Assembly: GCA_963837345.1 (NCBI GenBank)
Contig: CAWIMX010000001.1
Span: 930,001 to 994,000, forward strand
Reading direction: 5' to 3'
DNA length: 64,000 nucleotides
From: CAWIMX01 sp963837345
GTDB lineage: Bacteria > Acidobacteriota > Vicinamibacteria > Vicinamibacterales > CAVVIG01
Shown: positions 7,094 through 18,910 of the stretch, in pieces
Layout of the letters: each line of letters begins with the position of its first letter
Numbering within the stretch: position 1 is the first letter of the stretch
Notes under the pieces: generated by a model
What the model saw: only the letters and a program-made list of their open reading frames with translations
What the model was told of the DNA's origin: nothing
Databases searched by the model: none
Made by a program: the position numbers and the translations under genes

Positions 7094-9568
7094 CTATTCG
7101 TATCTGAGCGCCTCCAGCGGATCGACGCGGCTGGCGCGGAGCGCGGGCAGCCACACGGCCGCGAGCGCCACGAGCGTGAGCAGCACCGGGATGCCGACGA
7201 ACACCGCCGGATCGCGCGCGTCGACGCCGAAGAGGAACGTCTGGATGAGCCGCGTGAGGCCGAACGCCCCGGCCACGCCGATCACCACGCCGACGATGGC
7301 GAGGCGCATGCCCTGCACCACCACCATCCGGCGCACCGCGCTCGTTTCCGCGCCGAGCGCCAGGCGGATCCCGATCTCCTGCGTCCGCTGCTCCACCGAA
7401 TACGCCATCAGCCCGTAGATGCCGATCGCCGCCAGCAGGAGCGCCGATCCCGCGAACACGCTCATGAGCAGCATGTTGAACCGCTGACGCGACGTCGAGC
7501 GCGACACCACTTCGTCGAGCGTCCGCACGTCGGATACGGGCAGCCCGGTCACCTGCCGCAGCTGTTCCTGCGCGGCCGCGCTCACGCTCGTCGGCGCCAC
7601 GGCCGTGCGCATCACCCACGCGATCGGCGTGATGCCGACGTTGAGCGCGTTGGCGGCGTCGGTGAGCTGGGCCTGTGGAATGTACATGACGGGACCGGGA
7701 TCGCGATTCAGCCCGTTGGCGCGCACGTCGCCCACCACGCCGATGATCTGCCGCTCCGGCTCGTCGGCGAACTCGCGCATGACGCCGCGGCCGATCACGA
7801 GGCGATCGTTCAGCGGATCCTGTCCGTCCTTCCAGAACTGCTTCGCCATGCTCTCGCTGATCACGACGACGGGCGGCGCGAGCTTGTCGTCGCGGTCGGT
7901 GAACGTGCGCCCCTGCTTGACCGGGATGCCGAACACGTCGAAGTACTGGGACGAGGCCGTCACCCACGATCCGCCGCCGTGGTACGGGTTCTGATCCGGC
8001 AGCGGACGGCCGACGATGACGAACGGCAGGCCGTAGCCGCCCTCGAGCGGCACGCAGCACGTCGCGCTGGCGAACTGCACGCCCGGTACGTTGCGCAGAC
8101 GCTCGGTGCCCTGCCGCACCATCTGCTCGACGCCGTCCGCGGTGGCGAACCTCGGCCCGGTGAGCGACATCCTCATCGTCAGCACCCCCTGGGCGTTGAA
8201 GCCGGGGTCGACCGAGCCGAGCGCGACCGACGTGCGGATGAGGAGCGCCGAGCCCACGAGGAGGATCAACGCCAGCGCCATCTCCACCATGACCAGCACG
8301 GAGCGCGCGATGTTCTGGCGGAAGCCGGTGCCCGACCGGCCGCCGCTCTCCTTGATGGTCGCGCTCAGGTCGGCGCGCGAGCTCTGGAACGCCGGGATCA
8401 GCCCGACCAGGATGCCCGTGCCGAGCGCGGCCGCCATGGTGAAGGCGAGCACGCGCCAGTCGATCCCCACCTGCGCGCCGTTCTGCCCCACGCGCGGAAG
8501 CCCCGCGGTGTTCACCGACATCAGCGCTCGGATCGCGATCGAGCCCACCAGGAGCCCGAGCGCGCCGCCGGCCAGCGCGAGCACCATGCTTTCGGTGAGC
8601 AGCTGCCGGATGATCTGGCCGCGGCCGGCGCCGATGGCCGCGCGAATCGCGATTTCGCGACGCCTCGTCGTCGCGCGCACGAGCAGGAGGTTGGCGACGT
8701 TGGCGCACGCGATCAGCAGCACGAAGCTCACGGCGCCGAGGAGCACGAGCAGCGTCGGTCGGACGTTGCTCACGAACGCGTCGCGCATCGGCTTGACGCT
8801 GAAGCTCTGGTTGGGCGGCAGCCCCCGGGGCGCGAACCGCTCCCTGAATTCGTTGGCGGCGATGGCAAACCGGGCGTTCGCCTGTTCGATCGTGACGCCG
8901 TCCTTGAGGCGTCCCGCCGACCGGAAGTAGTGCCCCTGATCGCCGCTGTCGGGATCGAGCTGGAACGGCGTGTACACCTCGGGCACCGGCCCGAGATCCT
9001 CGGGATGGTAGTCGTTCCCGACGACCCCGATGATCGTGTAGACGTCGCCCGAGAGGGAGATGGGTTTGCCGAGAATGTCGGCGTCGCGGCCGAAGCGCCG
9101 CGTCCACAAGCCTTCGCTGACGAGCGCCACGTGCGGACCGCGCGGCAGGTCTTCCTCGGCCGAGAACGTGCGCCCGCGGATGACGGGCGCGCCGGTCAGC
9201 TTGAAGTAGTCGGCGCTCACCTGCCCGAGCCGCAGCTGCTCGGGCGTTTCGCCGCTGCCCGTGAAATTCACGACGCCGGTGCGAAACGCGGAGGCGTCCT
9301 GGACGACCGACGTTTCCGTGCGGAACTTGGCGAACTTGGCCGGCGACGCCGCCGGGTTCGATCCCTGCGGCGCCGTGGTCATGAAGAAGACGATGCGATC
9401 GGGATCGGGAAACGGCACCGGCCGGAGCAGCACGGCATTGACGACGGAGAAGATGGCGGTGTTCGCGCCGATGCCGAGCGCCAGCGCCGAGATCGCCGCC
9501 AGCGTGAAGGCCGGGCTGCGACGCAGCATGCGAAGCGTGTGCCGGATGTCGTTCACGAGCGTGTCCAC
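7094..9568 (-). CDS. ADOP-type FtsX/MacB-like permease
   Basis: An 824-residue membrane protein with two MacB periplasmic-core plus FtsX permease units. A first membrane helix (FTLAAISALALGIGANTAIF) is followed by a periplasmic domain (about 45-260), three helices (about 275-400), a second helix (about 415-440), a second periplasmic domain and three final helices. The ending RVDPLEALRYE is a hallmark of the family. It lacks the N-terminal cytoplasmic helical region of the other ADOPs in this window. No ATPase gene is adjacent. The start is GTG at 9568 with GGAGG four bases upstream. There is no PadR gene beside it. Confidence 0.9.
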   Translation of the reverse strand: MDTLVNDIRHTLRMLRRSPAFTLAAISALALGIGANTAIFSVVNAVLLRPVPFPDPDRIVFFMTTAPQGSNPAASPAKFAKFRTETSVVQDASAFRTGVVNFTGSGETPEQLRLGQVSADYFKLTGAPVIRGRTFSAEEDLPRGPHVALVSEGLWTRRFGRDADILGKPISLSGDVYTIIGVVGNDYHPEDLGPVPEVYTPFQLDPDSGDQGHYFRSAGRLKDGVTIEQANARFAIAANEFRERFAPRGLPPNQSFSVKPMRDAFVSNVRPTLLVLLGAVSFVLLIACANVANLLLVRATTRRREIAIRAAIGAGRGQIIRQLLTESMVLALAGGALGLLVGSIAIRALMSVNTAGLPRVGQNGAQVGIDWRVLAFTMAAALGTGILVGLIPAFQSSRADLSATIKESGGRSGTGFRQNIARSVLVMVEMALALILLVGSALLIRTSVALGSVDPGFNAQGVLTMRMSLTGPRFATADGVEQMVRQGTERLRNVPGVQFASATCCVPLEGGYGLPFVIVGRPLPDQNPYHGGGSWVTASSQYFDVFGIPVKQGRTFTDRDDKLAPPVVVISESMAKQFWKDGQDPLNDRLVIGRGVMREFADEPERQIIGVVGDVRANGLNRDPGPVMYIPQAQLTDAANALNVGITPIAWVMRTAVAPTSVSAAAQEQLRQVTGLPVSDVRTLDEVVSRSTSRQRFNMLLMSVFAGSALLLAAIGIYGLMAYSVEQRTQEIGIRLALGAETSAVRRMVVVQGMRLAIVGVVIGVAGAFGLTRLIQTFLFGVDARDPAVFVGIPVLLTLVALAAVWLPALRASRVDPLEALRYE

Positions 9569-9605
9569 GGATCCTCCTCGCGTCGATCGGCGCGAATTCG
9601 AACGG

Positions 9606-10034
9606 CTACGGCGTTTCGCTGCGGCGCTTGAGGCCGGCGCGCTCCAACGCGAGGTACTCGTTCGTGATGCGGCGGAAGATCCGCGCGAAGATCGGGCCCA
9701 GCAGCCCGGTGTATTCGAGCGACAGCCTCGCGCGCGTCCCGGTTCCGAGCGGCTCTACGCTGTGGGTCCCGACGGTCGTCACGCCGGGGCCGCGGCTCAC
9801 CCAGGTGAAGCTCGCCCCCGGCTTCACATCCGTGACCTTCCAGACGGCCGGCGGCAGCCTGGGCTGGCGGACCATTGCCGTCGCGCCCGGTGCGAGCGAT
9901 CCGCCGCGCTTGTATTCGATGCGTCGAATGCTGGCCGTCCACTCATGCCAGCGCTCGACGTCGGCCATCACCTGCCACACCCGCGCAGGGGGGGCCTGGA
10001 TGTCGACGGAAACCTCGAACAGCGTCTGTGCCAT
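9606..10034 (-). CDS. SRPBCC-fold (polyketide cyclase/START-like) protein
   Basis: A 142-residue single-domain protein. The opening VSVDIQAPPARVWQVMADVERWHEW is the classic start of the SRPBCC fold. A run of beta strands follows, with FTWVSRGPGVTTVGTHSVEP and a long C-terminal helix. Such proteins bind hydrophobic ligands in a deep cavity; the ligand is unknown here. It is divergent from the DinB gene and 37 bases upstream of the permease. Confidence 0.85.
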   Translation of the reverse strand: MAQTLFEVSVDIQAPPARVWQVMADVERWHEWTASIRRIEYKRGGSLAPGATAMVRQPRLPPAVWKVTDVKPGASFTWVSRGPGVTTVGTHSVEPLGTGTRARLSLEYTGLLGPIFARIFRRITNEYLALERAGLKRRSETP

Positions 10035-10144
10035 TTGGACGGTGGCCGCGCTCCGGCGGTTCGTGACCGGCTAGTGTGGCCGATCGCCGCCGGCGGGTCA
10101 AAGCGTTCGCCCGGGGGTAGAATCGCCGCACGGAGGACGTTCCT

Positions 10145-10678
10145 GTGAAACCACTCGTGCTCATGGTGCTGGCCGCCGTCTTTCTCGCCACCACGGCCTG
10201 GGCGCAGGACGCGCACGCCATCGCCCAGGCCATCGCGACCGAAGCGCACGCGAACGCGGCGAACATGATCGGGTCGGCCGAGGCGGTGCCCGCCGACAAG
10301 TACGCCTGGAAGCCGAGCCCGCAGCAGGTGAGCTTCGGCGATATCTTCGCCCACGCCGCCGACGCGAACTTCACGCTCTGCAGCGCGTTCAGCGGGCAGC
10401 AGAAGCCCGCGGTGCCCGTGAAGGAGGACGGCGCGAAGGAGGCGCTGGTCGATCAGCTCAAGGCGTCGTTCGCGTACTGCGACACGGCCTTCGAGGCGAT
10501 CGACCCCGCCAGGCTCGATCAGGAGATCCCGCTGTATGGCCGGAAGGTCACCGGGTGGTGGGTGCTCTTCCACATGGCGCTCGACTGGGGCGATCACTAC
10601 AGCCAGGTGGCCATGATGCTGCGCGCCAACGGCATCACGCCGCCTTCGGCACGGCCGCGGCCGTCGCCGGCGCGCTGA
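10145..10678 (+). CDS. Exported DinB-family four-helix protein
   Basis: A 177-residue protein with a signal peptide (to about residue 20, ATTAWAQ). The DinB/YfiT four-helix bundle follows. Putative metal-binding histidines lie in FGDIFAHAADANF (about His 67) and HMALDWGDHYSQV (about His 140 and His 148), the usual three-His arrangement. DinB members are thiol-S-transferase-like or of unknown function. The start is GTG at 10145 with GGAGG ten bases upstream. The C-terminus is Pro/Arg rich and runs close to the convergent channel gene. Confidence 0.85.
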   Translation: MKPLVLMVLAAVFLATTAWAQDAHAIAQAIATEAHANAANMIGSAEAVPADKYAWKPSPQQVSFGDIFAHAADANFTLCSAFSGQQKPAVPVKEDGAKEALVDQLKASFAYCDTAFEAIDPARLDQEIPLYGRKVTGWWVLFHMALDWGDHYSQVAMMLRANGITPPSARPRPSPAR

Positions 10679-10690
10679 CCGTCAGCTCGT

Positions 10691-11798
10691 TCACCTCGTG
10701 TTGCCGAGGTACCGCTGCAGCAGAGCCTGCCACTCGCGCGTGGACGTGCGGCGAAGCAGGGCCTCGTTGATCGGCTCGCGCAGCGGGCTGCCCGTCGGCA
10801 ACGCGATCCCGTAGTACTGCCGCTCGAACACGCCCGGCAGCACCTCGAGGCTCGCGCCGAAGCCCTGCCGGACCTCGTATCGCAGGATCGGCGCGTCGTA
10901 CACCACCGCGTCGACCCGGTTTTCGGCCAGCGCCGCCAGCGCCTCGTGCGGCGTGTCGTACGACGCGAACGGCAGCTGCCGGCTCTCGAGATACTCGGCG
11001 CTGGTCGAGGCGGGCACCGACCCGATGCGCGCGTCGGACAGATCGTCGGGGCCCTGAATCGGACCCTCCAGCGCGCCGACGGTGAGGCTCGTTGTGATCG
11101 ACGCCGTGAAGCTCGAGATCACGATGAGCGCGGTGAACATCCAGACGAGCGCCACGAGGCGCCCGCCGACCGATCGCGGCGTCTTGTCCCCGTACCCCAC
11201 CGTCGTCATCGTCACGGCGGAATACCAGAAGCTGGCGCCGATGCCGTGAGCGGCGCCGCCGCCGAATTGCTCCGGGTTGGCGCGGCGCTCGAACAGCCAC
11301 ACCAGGAACGCGACCACGAGCAGCAACGCGGCGAGGGCGACGATCACGCGGAGAAACGCCCGGGAGAAGAACTGGCGAGCCACCGCCACCCAGCCCGTAC
11401 GGTCCCTCGCGCGAACGGCGATTGCCAGCCCCGACGCGTGGAACGGATGGGTGAAGTCGAGCTCCGCCTCTCGTTCGGGCGTGATCGTGAGTGCGGCCAC
11501 CGAGGCGTCAAAGCGGCCGTCCTCGATCCCATCCACCAGACCGGCGAGATCGGTCTCGCGCAGGTCGGTACTGATAGCCGAGTTCGGCGGCGATGACGGT
11601 CCAGAGCTCGATGCTGATGCCCGTCCAGGATCCATCGGGCCGCTTGAACGAGAACGGCGGCGCGTCTTTGGTGGCGACGATGAGCGTGCCGTCAGGAGGC
11701 GGCGGGGTCTGCTGCGCTTCGGCCAGGCCGGGGCCCGCGCACGCGAGCCACGCGACAAGCAGCGAGGCGAGGGCCGGGCGCCGGTCCGGCGGAATCAT
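10691..11798 (-). pseudogene. Glutamate-receptor-like (GluR0-type) ligand-gated potassium channel, one-base frameshift
   Basis: The first frame (11798 to about 11568) gives a signal peptide and the first lobe of a type-3 solute-binding domain (LIVATKDAPPFSFKRPDGSW). The second frame (to 10691) gives the rest of lobe 1, a membrane helix, a pore loop with selectivity filter TMTTVGYGDK, a second helix, and lobe 2 ending in LLQRYLGNTR. Removing one C from the pair at 11567-11568 joins them as GYQY-DLRETDLAGL. This is the architecture of bacterial GluR0, a ligand-opened K+ channel. It is either a recent pseudogene or a sequencing error, since every other part is intact. Confidence 0.85.
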
Positions 11799-11855
11799 CC
11801 GACCAATCTAGTGCTTTCGCGCGCCCGTTTCCAACCCGCCGGAGCGCACGAGTCC

Positions 11856-12014
11856 CTATCGACGTCGTATCGAACGGGCGGGCGCCGGAGAGGGCACGCG
11901 GTCGGTCGGCCGGGCGGACCGGCTGCCCCGGCGCGGCGACTGGCCGTCGTCCACGGTCTCCTGCGTGTAGAACCACGCGAGCACCAGAAAGATGACGAGG
12001 ACGACGGAATCCAT
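11856..12014 (-). CDS. Small single-pass membrane protein (putative)
   Basis: A 52-codon frame: an N-terminal hydrophobic segment (MDSVVLVIFLVLAWFY) followed by a short polar, arginine- and proline-rich tail. GGAGG lies ten bases before the ATG. The size and layout suggest a small inner-membrane protein. I cannot assign a function. The support is the hydrophobic pattern and ribosome site only. Confidence 0.4.
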   Translation of the reverse strand: MDSVVLVIFLVLAWFYTQETVDDGQSPRRGSRSARPTDRVPSPAPARSIRRR

Positions 12015-12085
12015 GACGGCGGGGCCTCCCCCGGTATATCGGGAGATCCGGCACGTTCCACCAGCGGCGTCCGCGTCAGGCTCGG

Positions 12086-12354
12086 CTATTTGGCATCACG
12101 CCCCAGCAGGACCTCCAGGAGCGTGCCGAGCTCCTGCACGTCCGCGCCCGGCCCGAGCGCCACGGTGGCGACGCTGGCAGAATGATCTGCCGCGATGCGG
12201 CTCTGCGGCCATTGCTCGACGGCGCCGAGCGGCGTGGTCGACCGGTCGAGGCCGCGCATGAGCGCACCGAGGTCTCCCCGCCGGCGAGGCGGTCGCGCGC
12301 AGTCGCGGCGAACGGAGTCGGAGCGCTCGCGGCCATCGACTGGCGAGTGTACAT
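12086..12354 (-). pseudogene. Remnant of a PAS/GAF sensor histidine kinase N-terminus
   Basis: The sequence reads ARDRLAGGE, shifts one frame, then continues LGALMRGLDRSTTPLGAV and EQWPQS. That string is the characteristic start of many PAS-domain hybrid kinases (…MRxxDWSxTPLGPxExWPQSL). After WPQS the similarity ends, and 40 unrelated residues lead to a stop. The PAS, HisKA and ATPase parts are absent. So a large kinase gene has been deleted here, leaving about 70 codons with one frameshift. Confidence 0.5.
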
Positions 12355-12418
12355 ACGGCCGGACGCGATTGGAGCTCAACCGTTGACGCGGATCGAGCGG
12401 CGCGCGCAACCGACACGC

Positions 12419-12643
12419 TCATGCCAGCACGAAGGTTTGGCGCCAGGTCCTGCGGAGAAATCCCGAATCGATCAGCTCGGCCAGAAGTTGCTGGCAGACC
12501 GGCGCCTCGAGATGCCACAAGCGGCACGCTTGCGTCATCGTCAGCGCAAGGCCTGGCATCTCCAGGTACTCGTGCCGAACACGGTCGAGGAGTTGGATGG
12601 CCGGCTCCTCTCGCCCACCGACCGCGTGCGTTGCCGTCGTCAT
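12419..12643 (-). CDS. Small winged-helix-like protein of unknown function
   Basis: A 74-residue protein with segments RVRHEYLEMPGLALTMTQA, CRLWHL and LLAELIDSGFLRRT. The layout reads as a compact helix-turn-helix: the MPGL-x-LT-x-x-QA-x-RLW pattern followed by an LV/LIDSGFL recognition-like helix. I have the impression of similar short proteins in other proteobacterial and acidobacterial genomes. A DNA-binding role is inference. The start ATG overlaps the stop of the OmpA-like gene by four bases (ATGA), so the two are translationally coupled. Confidence 0.7.
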   Translation of the reverse strand: MTTATHAVGGREEPAIQLLDRVRHEYLEMPGLALTMTQACRLWHLEAPVCQQLLAELIDSGFLRRTWRQTFVLA

Positions 12644-13944
12644 CGGCTTGACGACATGGCGGGCAGCGGGCGCATCTCCGCGCGGCGGTTGAGCGCGCGT
12701 GTCGACTCCACGCTGTTGTCATGCTTCGGCCGCTCTTTGCCGAAGCTCGTCGTCTGCAGGCGATCGCCCGCGATTCCGCGACTGATGAGATAGTTGCGCA
12801 CCGCGGCCGCGCGCCGCTCGCCGAGAGCCAGGTTGTATTCGGCGGTGCCCAATTCGCAGGTATGTCCGTCGATCTGGAGGCGAAGCGAAGGATCGTCGCG
12901 CAGCACCGTGAACGCGGTGTCGAGCAGCCGCAGCGCGTCCGGCCTGAGCGTGTCGCGGTCGAAGTCGAAATGCACGTCTTCGAGCGCGATGGCCGCCCTC
13001 GGAAGCGATCCGCCCGTGGCGAGCGGGGCGGCCGGCGTCGGGGGCGGCGGCGGGGCAGGGGTGAAGGTCGGTGCCGCGGGCGTGGAGGACGTTGGCGTCG
13101 GCCGGCGGCTGCCGGAACGGTAGCCAAGACGGACCGCGGCACCAACCCTGCGGGCATCGGCCTGGCCTCCCAGGGCCCGGTTGATGCCCACGCTCGCCGA
13201 GAGGCTGCCAGTAAACGCCCACGTCAGGCCGGCCGCGGCCGTGGGCGGCGTGTCGAACGCCGAGGCGAGGCGTGCGCCGCCGGCGCCTTTGTAGGCTTCG
13301 CCCTGCACTTCCGCAAAGACCCGCACGGTTCGCTGAGCCGCAACGGCGACGCCGAGGCCGGATCGGAGGCCGTTCGGCTTGCCGCTGCCCTGGGGATCGC
13401 CGCGCACCACGAGGCCGCTCGAGCCAGTGATTTCGGCGAAGCCCAGGCGACGCGTGACCACCAGTTCAGTGAGCGCGTCGGCCCTCTCGGGTCCGACCAC
13501 CGCGTCGTTCCCCGTCGGCAGTTTGAGCACGCCGCGAATCGCCAGGGCTAGGGGGGCGCCCCGGCGTTCGGAGAGCAGCCCGATCTTGGCGCCGAGGATG
13601 ACGTCGCCCGCGCCGCGGCGGCCGCCGATCGCGGTCGTCGTCTGCCAGGCGCCGAACACGTCGGCCCGGTTGGCGAGTCCCCTGGCGAGCGACGCACCGC
13701 CGTAGGAAGCGCTGGCCGCTCCCCAATCCCGGGCTTCACGCGCGCCGGATACGCCCGCGTCGACGATACCGGCTGGCAGCAGTTCTGCGGTCGCCACGAA
13801 CCAGAGACCGCCGTCGCCCAGAAGCGTGGCCCCAGGTGCACTTCGCGCGTCAGGCTCGGCTCCGGAAGGCGTCTGGGCCAGCGCGGACCCGTGCAGCAAG
13901 ACCGCCAGGCACAACCCCATCGACCATCTCGAGAACGCACTCAT
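12640..13944 (-). CDS. OmpA-family outer membrane protein
   Basis: A 434-residue protein. The signal peptide ends near GSALAQ. An N-terminal region of about 250 residues alternates hydrophobic positions and glycines, like a transmembrane beta-barrel. A Pro/Thr-rich linker (about 275-305) follows, then a C-terminal OmpA peptidoglycan-binding domain with FDFDRDTLRPDALRLLD, IDGHTCELGTAEYN and LGERRAAAVRNYL. The Asp and Arg that contact diaminopimelate fit the family. It likely ties the outer membrane to the wall. It sits upstream of, and overlaps, the small winged-helix-like gene. Confidence 0.9.
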   Translation of the reverse strand: MSAFSRWSMGLCLAVLLHGSALAQTPSGAEPDARSAPGATLLGDGGLWFVATAELLPAGIVDAGVSGAREARDWGAASASYGGASLARGLANRADVFGAWQTTTAIGGRRGAGDVILGAKIGLLSERRGAPLALAIRGVLKLPTGNDAVVGPERADALTELVVTRRLGFAEITGSSGLVVRGDPQGSGKPNGLRSGLGVAVAAQRTVRVFAEVQGEAYKGAGGARLASAFDTPPTAAAGLTWAFTGSLSASVGINRALGGQADARRVGAAVRLGYRSGSRRPTPTSSTPAAPTFTPAPPPPPTPAAPLATGGSLPRAAIALEDVHFDFDRDTLRPDALRLLDTAFTVLRDDPSLRLQIDGHTCELGTAEYNLALGERRAAAVRNYLISRGIAGDRLQTTSFGKERPKHDNSVESTRALNRRAEMRPLPAMSSSR

Positions 13945-14083
13945 GTCTCAGCACCTCAAAGCGAAAGGACGATGCCTGACGGTACACCTCGGGGCACGCG
14001 CCGTGAATACATCGGCGGGGACGGCCGGCTATATCCTTCGACATAGAGACGCGCCAGGCAGCCGCCGTAGTACCCTCCCTCCG

Positions 14084-15772
14084 GTGGCTACGCCGTTCTA
14101 CGCACCCCGGCTGCGTCCCGAGCGTCTGATCGCCGGCGGACGTGTCGTGCTGGCGGTGTCGTCGCTGTTCGCCGTGTGGCTGGATGTCGACGAGCCGGTG
14201 CGGTTCGCCCCGGTCGCCTACGGCGTGCTGGTCGGCTACGTCGTGTATGCCGGGGTCGTAGCCGCGTGCCTCTGGCGGATGGAGACCGTGCCGCTCCGAT
14301 GGTCGGTCGTCACGCACGCCACCGATCTCGTGTGCTTCTCGCTCTTCATCTTTTTTACCGAAGGCCCGGCGAGCCCGTTCACCGTCTACTTCGTCTTCGC
14401 GCTGCTCAGCGCAACCCTTCGCTGGCAGGCGCGGGGCACCTTCTGGACGGCCCTCGTGGTGATCACGGCCTTCATCGGCTTCGGCCTCTACTTCGGCATC
14501 GTGCTCAACCGGGAGTTCGATCTCCGCGCGCTCATCATCCGCGGGGTCTACCTGCTGGTGCTGGCTGTCCTGCTCCGCTATGTCGGCACGCAGGATCAGC
14601 GCACCGTGCGCGAGATGTGGGGCCTGGCGGCGTGGCCGCACACCGTACGCGCGGATGCGGTGTCCCTCACGAAGGATCTCCTCGCGTACGCGGCGACCCT
14701 GCAGGACGCGCCGAAGGTCGTGCTGGCCTGGACCGAGCTCGATGCGCCGTGGTCCCACGTCGCGGTCTGGAGCGGAGGCGCCTCGACCGAAGAACGGCAT
14801 CCCGCGGATCGCCCGCTGGTGCACGAGGCTGTTCGCGACCGCGCGTTCATCCGGAGTCTCGCGCCCTCCCCCCGCACGCTCGTACAGGATCCGAACGGCC
14901 CGCACCTCGCCCGGTGGGACGGGGAGCCGATCGACGACGCGATCGCGCCACACTTCGCGTCGGGCGCGACGCTCTCGGTGCCGATCCGTGGTGAGAGCGT
15001 CGAAGGGCGTCTCTTCGTCCTTGCGAGGCGCGAAGCGACGTTCGACGACCTCGTCCTGACCGAAATCGTGGCCGGCGTCGTCGGGGCCCGGCTGGATGCG
15101 TTCTACCTGACCGAGCAGCTCCGCCAGGCGGCGGCAACCGAAGAACGGATTCGGCTGGCTCGCGACCTCCACGACGGCGTGCTGCAGTCGTTCACGGGGA
15201 TCGCGCTTCGACTGCCGGCGATTCGCGGGTTGATGAAGACCGACGTCACCGCGGCCGCCTCCGCGCTGGACGACGTGCAGCGGGTGCTGGCGTCGGAACA
15301 GCGCGAACTGCGGTTCTTCATCCAGGAGCTCAAGCCGGCGGCGTTCCCGGCGAAAGACCTGCCGCTCGACGTCAGGCTCGGCGAGCTGGCCCAGCTGATG
15401 GAGCGCGAATGGGACCTCCATGTCGACCTGCGCGTCGAAACCGCGAGCGAAGGCATCTCCGCCGCGATGTCGCGCGACGTCTATCACATCGTGCGGGAAG
15501 CCCTCGTGAACGCCGCGCGGCACGGCGCCGCCTCACGGGCGCGCGTCGCGATCGGCGCCGCGGGCCGCGACGCGTTCACGGTGTCGGTTGGCGACAACGG
15601 CCGCGGGTTTCCGTTCTCGGGACGGTATTCGGCGGAAGAACTGGCGCGGCTCGATCTCGGTCCCAAGACGCTGCGCGAACGCGTGCGGGCGATCAATGGA
15701 TCGTTGATGCTCGAATCGGGGCCGCGAGGCGCCGAGTTGCACGTCGTCCTGCCGGGCGGCGCCGCCGCCTGA
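14084..15772 (+). CDS. NarL-type sensor histidine kinase
   Basis: 562 residues from GTG at 14084. Six membrane helices span about 20-175, without a large periplasmic loop. A GAF-like region (about 195-345) follows, then a HisKA_3 dimerisation helix with RLARDLHDGVLQSFTG (His near 363) and an HATPase_c domain with HIVREALVNAARHG and DNGRGFPF. It would phosphorylate the adjacent regulator, two bases downstream. The membrane part suggests sensing within the bilayer or of a hydrophobic signal. The upstream part of the open frame is non-coding; the chosen GTG lacks a clear ribosome site, so the start is provisional. Confidence 0.88.
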   Translation: MATPFYAPRLRPERLIAGGRVVLAVSSLFAVWLDVDEPVRFAPVAYGVLVGYVVYAGVVAACLWRMETVPLRWSVVTHATDLVCFSLFIFFTEGPASPFTVYFVFALLSATLRWQARGTFWTALVVITAFIGFGLYFGIVLNREFDLRALIIRGVYLLVLAVLLRYVGTQDQRTVREMWGLAAWPHTVRADAVSLTKDLLAYAATLQDAPKVVLAWTELDAPWSHVAVWSGGASTEERHPADRPLVHEAVRDRAFIRSLAPSPRTLVQDPNGPHLARWDGEPIDDAIAPHFASGATLSVPIRGESVEGRLFVLARREATFDDLVLTEIVAGVVGARLDAFYLTEQLRQAAATEERIRLARDLHDGVLQSFTGIALRLPAIRGLMKTDVTAAASALDDVQRVLASEQRELRFFIQELKPAAFPAKDLPLDVRLGELAQLMEREWDLHVDLRVETASEGISAAMSRDVYHIVREALVNAARHGAASRARVAIGAAGRDAFTVSVGDNGRGFPFSGRYSAEELARLDLGPKTLRERVRAINGSLMLESGPRGAELHVVLPGGAAA

Positions 15773-15774
15773 TC

Positions 15775-16413
15775 ATGGCCATTCATGTCGCGCTCGCCGA
15801 CGACCATCCCATCGTCCTCGACGGGCTCGAGCAGCTCTTCCGCCTGGAGCCCGACATCGCGATCGTCGCGCGCTGCCGCAACACCGACGAAGCGCTGCAC
15901 GTCCTGCGCACCGAGCCGCCCGACGTGCTGGTGCTCGATCTGTTGATGCCCGGCGGCGGCGGCCTGGAGCTGCTGCGCGCGGTCAGCGACTGGGATCGGC
16001 GGACCCGAATCGTCCTGCTGACCGCCGTCGTGGACGATGACCAGCTGCTCGAAGCCATTCGACTCGGCGCGCAGGGCGTCGTGCTGAAGGACATGGCGCC
16101 CCAGCTGCTGGTGAACGCCATCCGCGAGGTCCATGGTGGGGGCCAGTGGCTCGAGCAGGGTCTCGGCGGACGCGCCCTGCGACGCCTGCTCGCGCGCGAG
16201 ATGCGCGCCAGCGCGGCGTCTCGGCTCCTGAGCGGCCGCGAGCGTGAGATCGTTCGCCTGGCCGCTCATGGACTCAGAAACCGCGCGATCGCGGAACGCT
16301 TGTCGATCAGCGAGGGCACCGTCAAGGTGCACATGCACAACATCTACGAGAAGCTCGACGTCACCGGACGCATCGAGCTGGCCAACTACGCGCGCGAGAA
16401 CGGATTGATCTGA
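15775..16413 (+). CDS. NarL/LuxR-type response regulator
   Basis: 212 residues. The receiver domain shows acidic pair ADD near 8-10, phospho-acceptor Asp in VLVLDLLMPG near 56, a Thr/Lys switch (LLTAV, VLKD). The C-terminal LuxR helix-turn-helix shows LSGREREIVRLAAHGLRNRA and SEGTVKVHMHNIYEKL. It starts two bases after the kinase stop (TGATCATG), so kinase and regulator form one operon. Target genes are unknown; the OmpA-type porin is divergently placed from this operon and could be one. Confidence 0.95.
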   Translation: MAIHVALADDHPIVLDGLEQLFRLEPDIAIVARCRNTDEALHVLRTEPPDVLVLDLLMPGGGGLELLRAVSDWDRRTRIVLLTAVVDDDQLLEAIRLGAQGVVLKDMAPQLLVNAIREVHGGGQWLEQGLGGRALRRLLAREMRASAASRLLSGREREIVRLAAHGLRNRAIAERLSISEGTVKVHMHNIYEKLDVTGRIELANYARENGLI

Positions 16414-16492
16414 CGAACGCCTGTTGGGTCAGGCACGCGGTCTCCGTCGACCTCAGCAGTAGTGTGTCGCGGCCTTGACAGAGTCGGCACCA

Positions 16493-18784
<2,292 letters not shown>

Positions 18785-18816
18785 GCGTGCGCGGGTGAGG
18801 AAGGGTTTTTGAAAAC

Positions 18817-18910
18817 TGGCGGTGAGGCAGGGATTCGAACCCTGGGTACAGGTTTTGGCCCGTACAACGGTTTAGCAAACCGCCGCCTTCAGCCTCTCGG
18901 CCACCTCACC
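18817..18910 (-). tRNA. tRNA-Ser (anticodon GCT), CCA encoded
   Basis: Minus strand: acceptor GGTGAGG/CCTCACC, D-arm TGGCCGAGAGGCTGAAGGC, anticodon stem CGGTTTGCTAAACCG with anticodon GCT, a long class II variable arm, T-arm GGGTTCGAATCCC. Discriminator G, with CCA encoded at 18817-18819. It reads AGC/AGT codons. Its 5' half is repeated exactly at 22408-22449, marking an integration. Confidence 0.96.

Noticed and set aside
7061..9631. 856-codon plus-strand open frame
   Set aside because: Antisense of gltX and the ADOP permease; rich in Arg/His/Ala with no domain.
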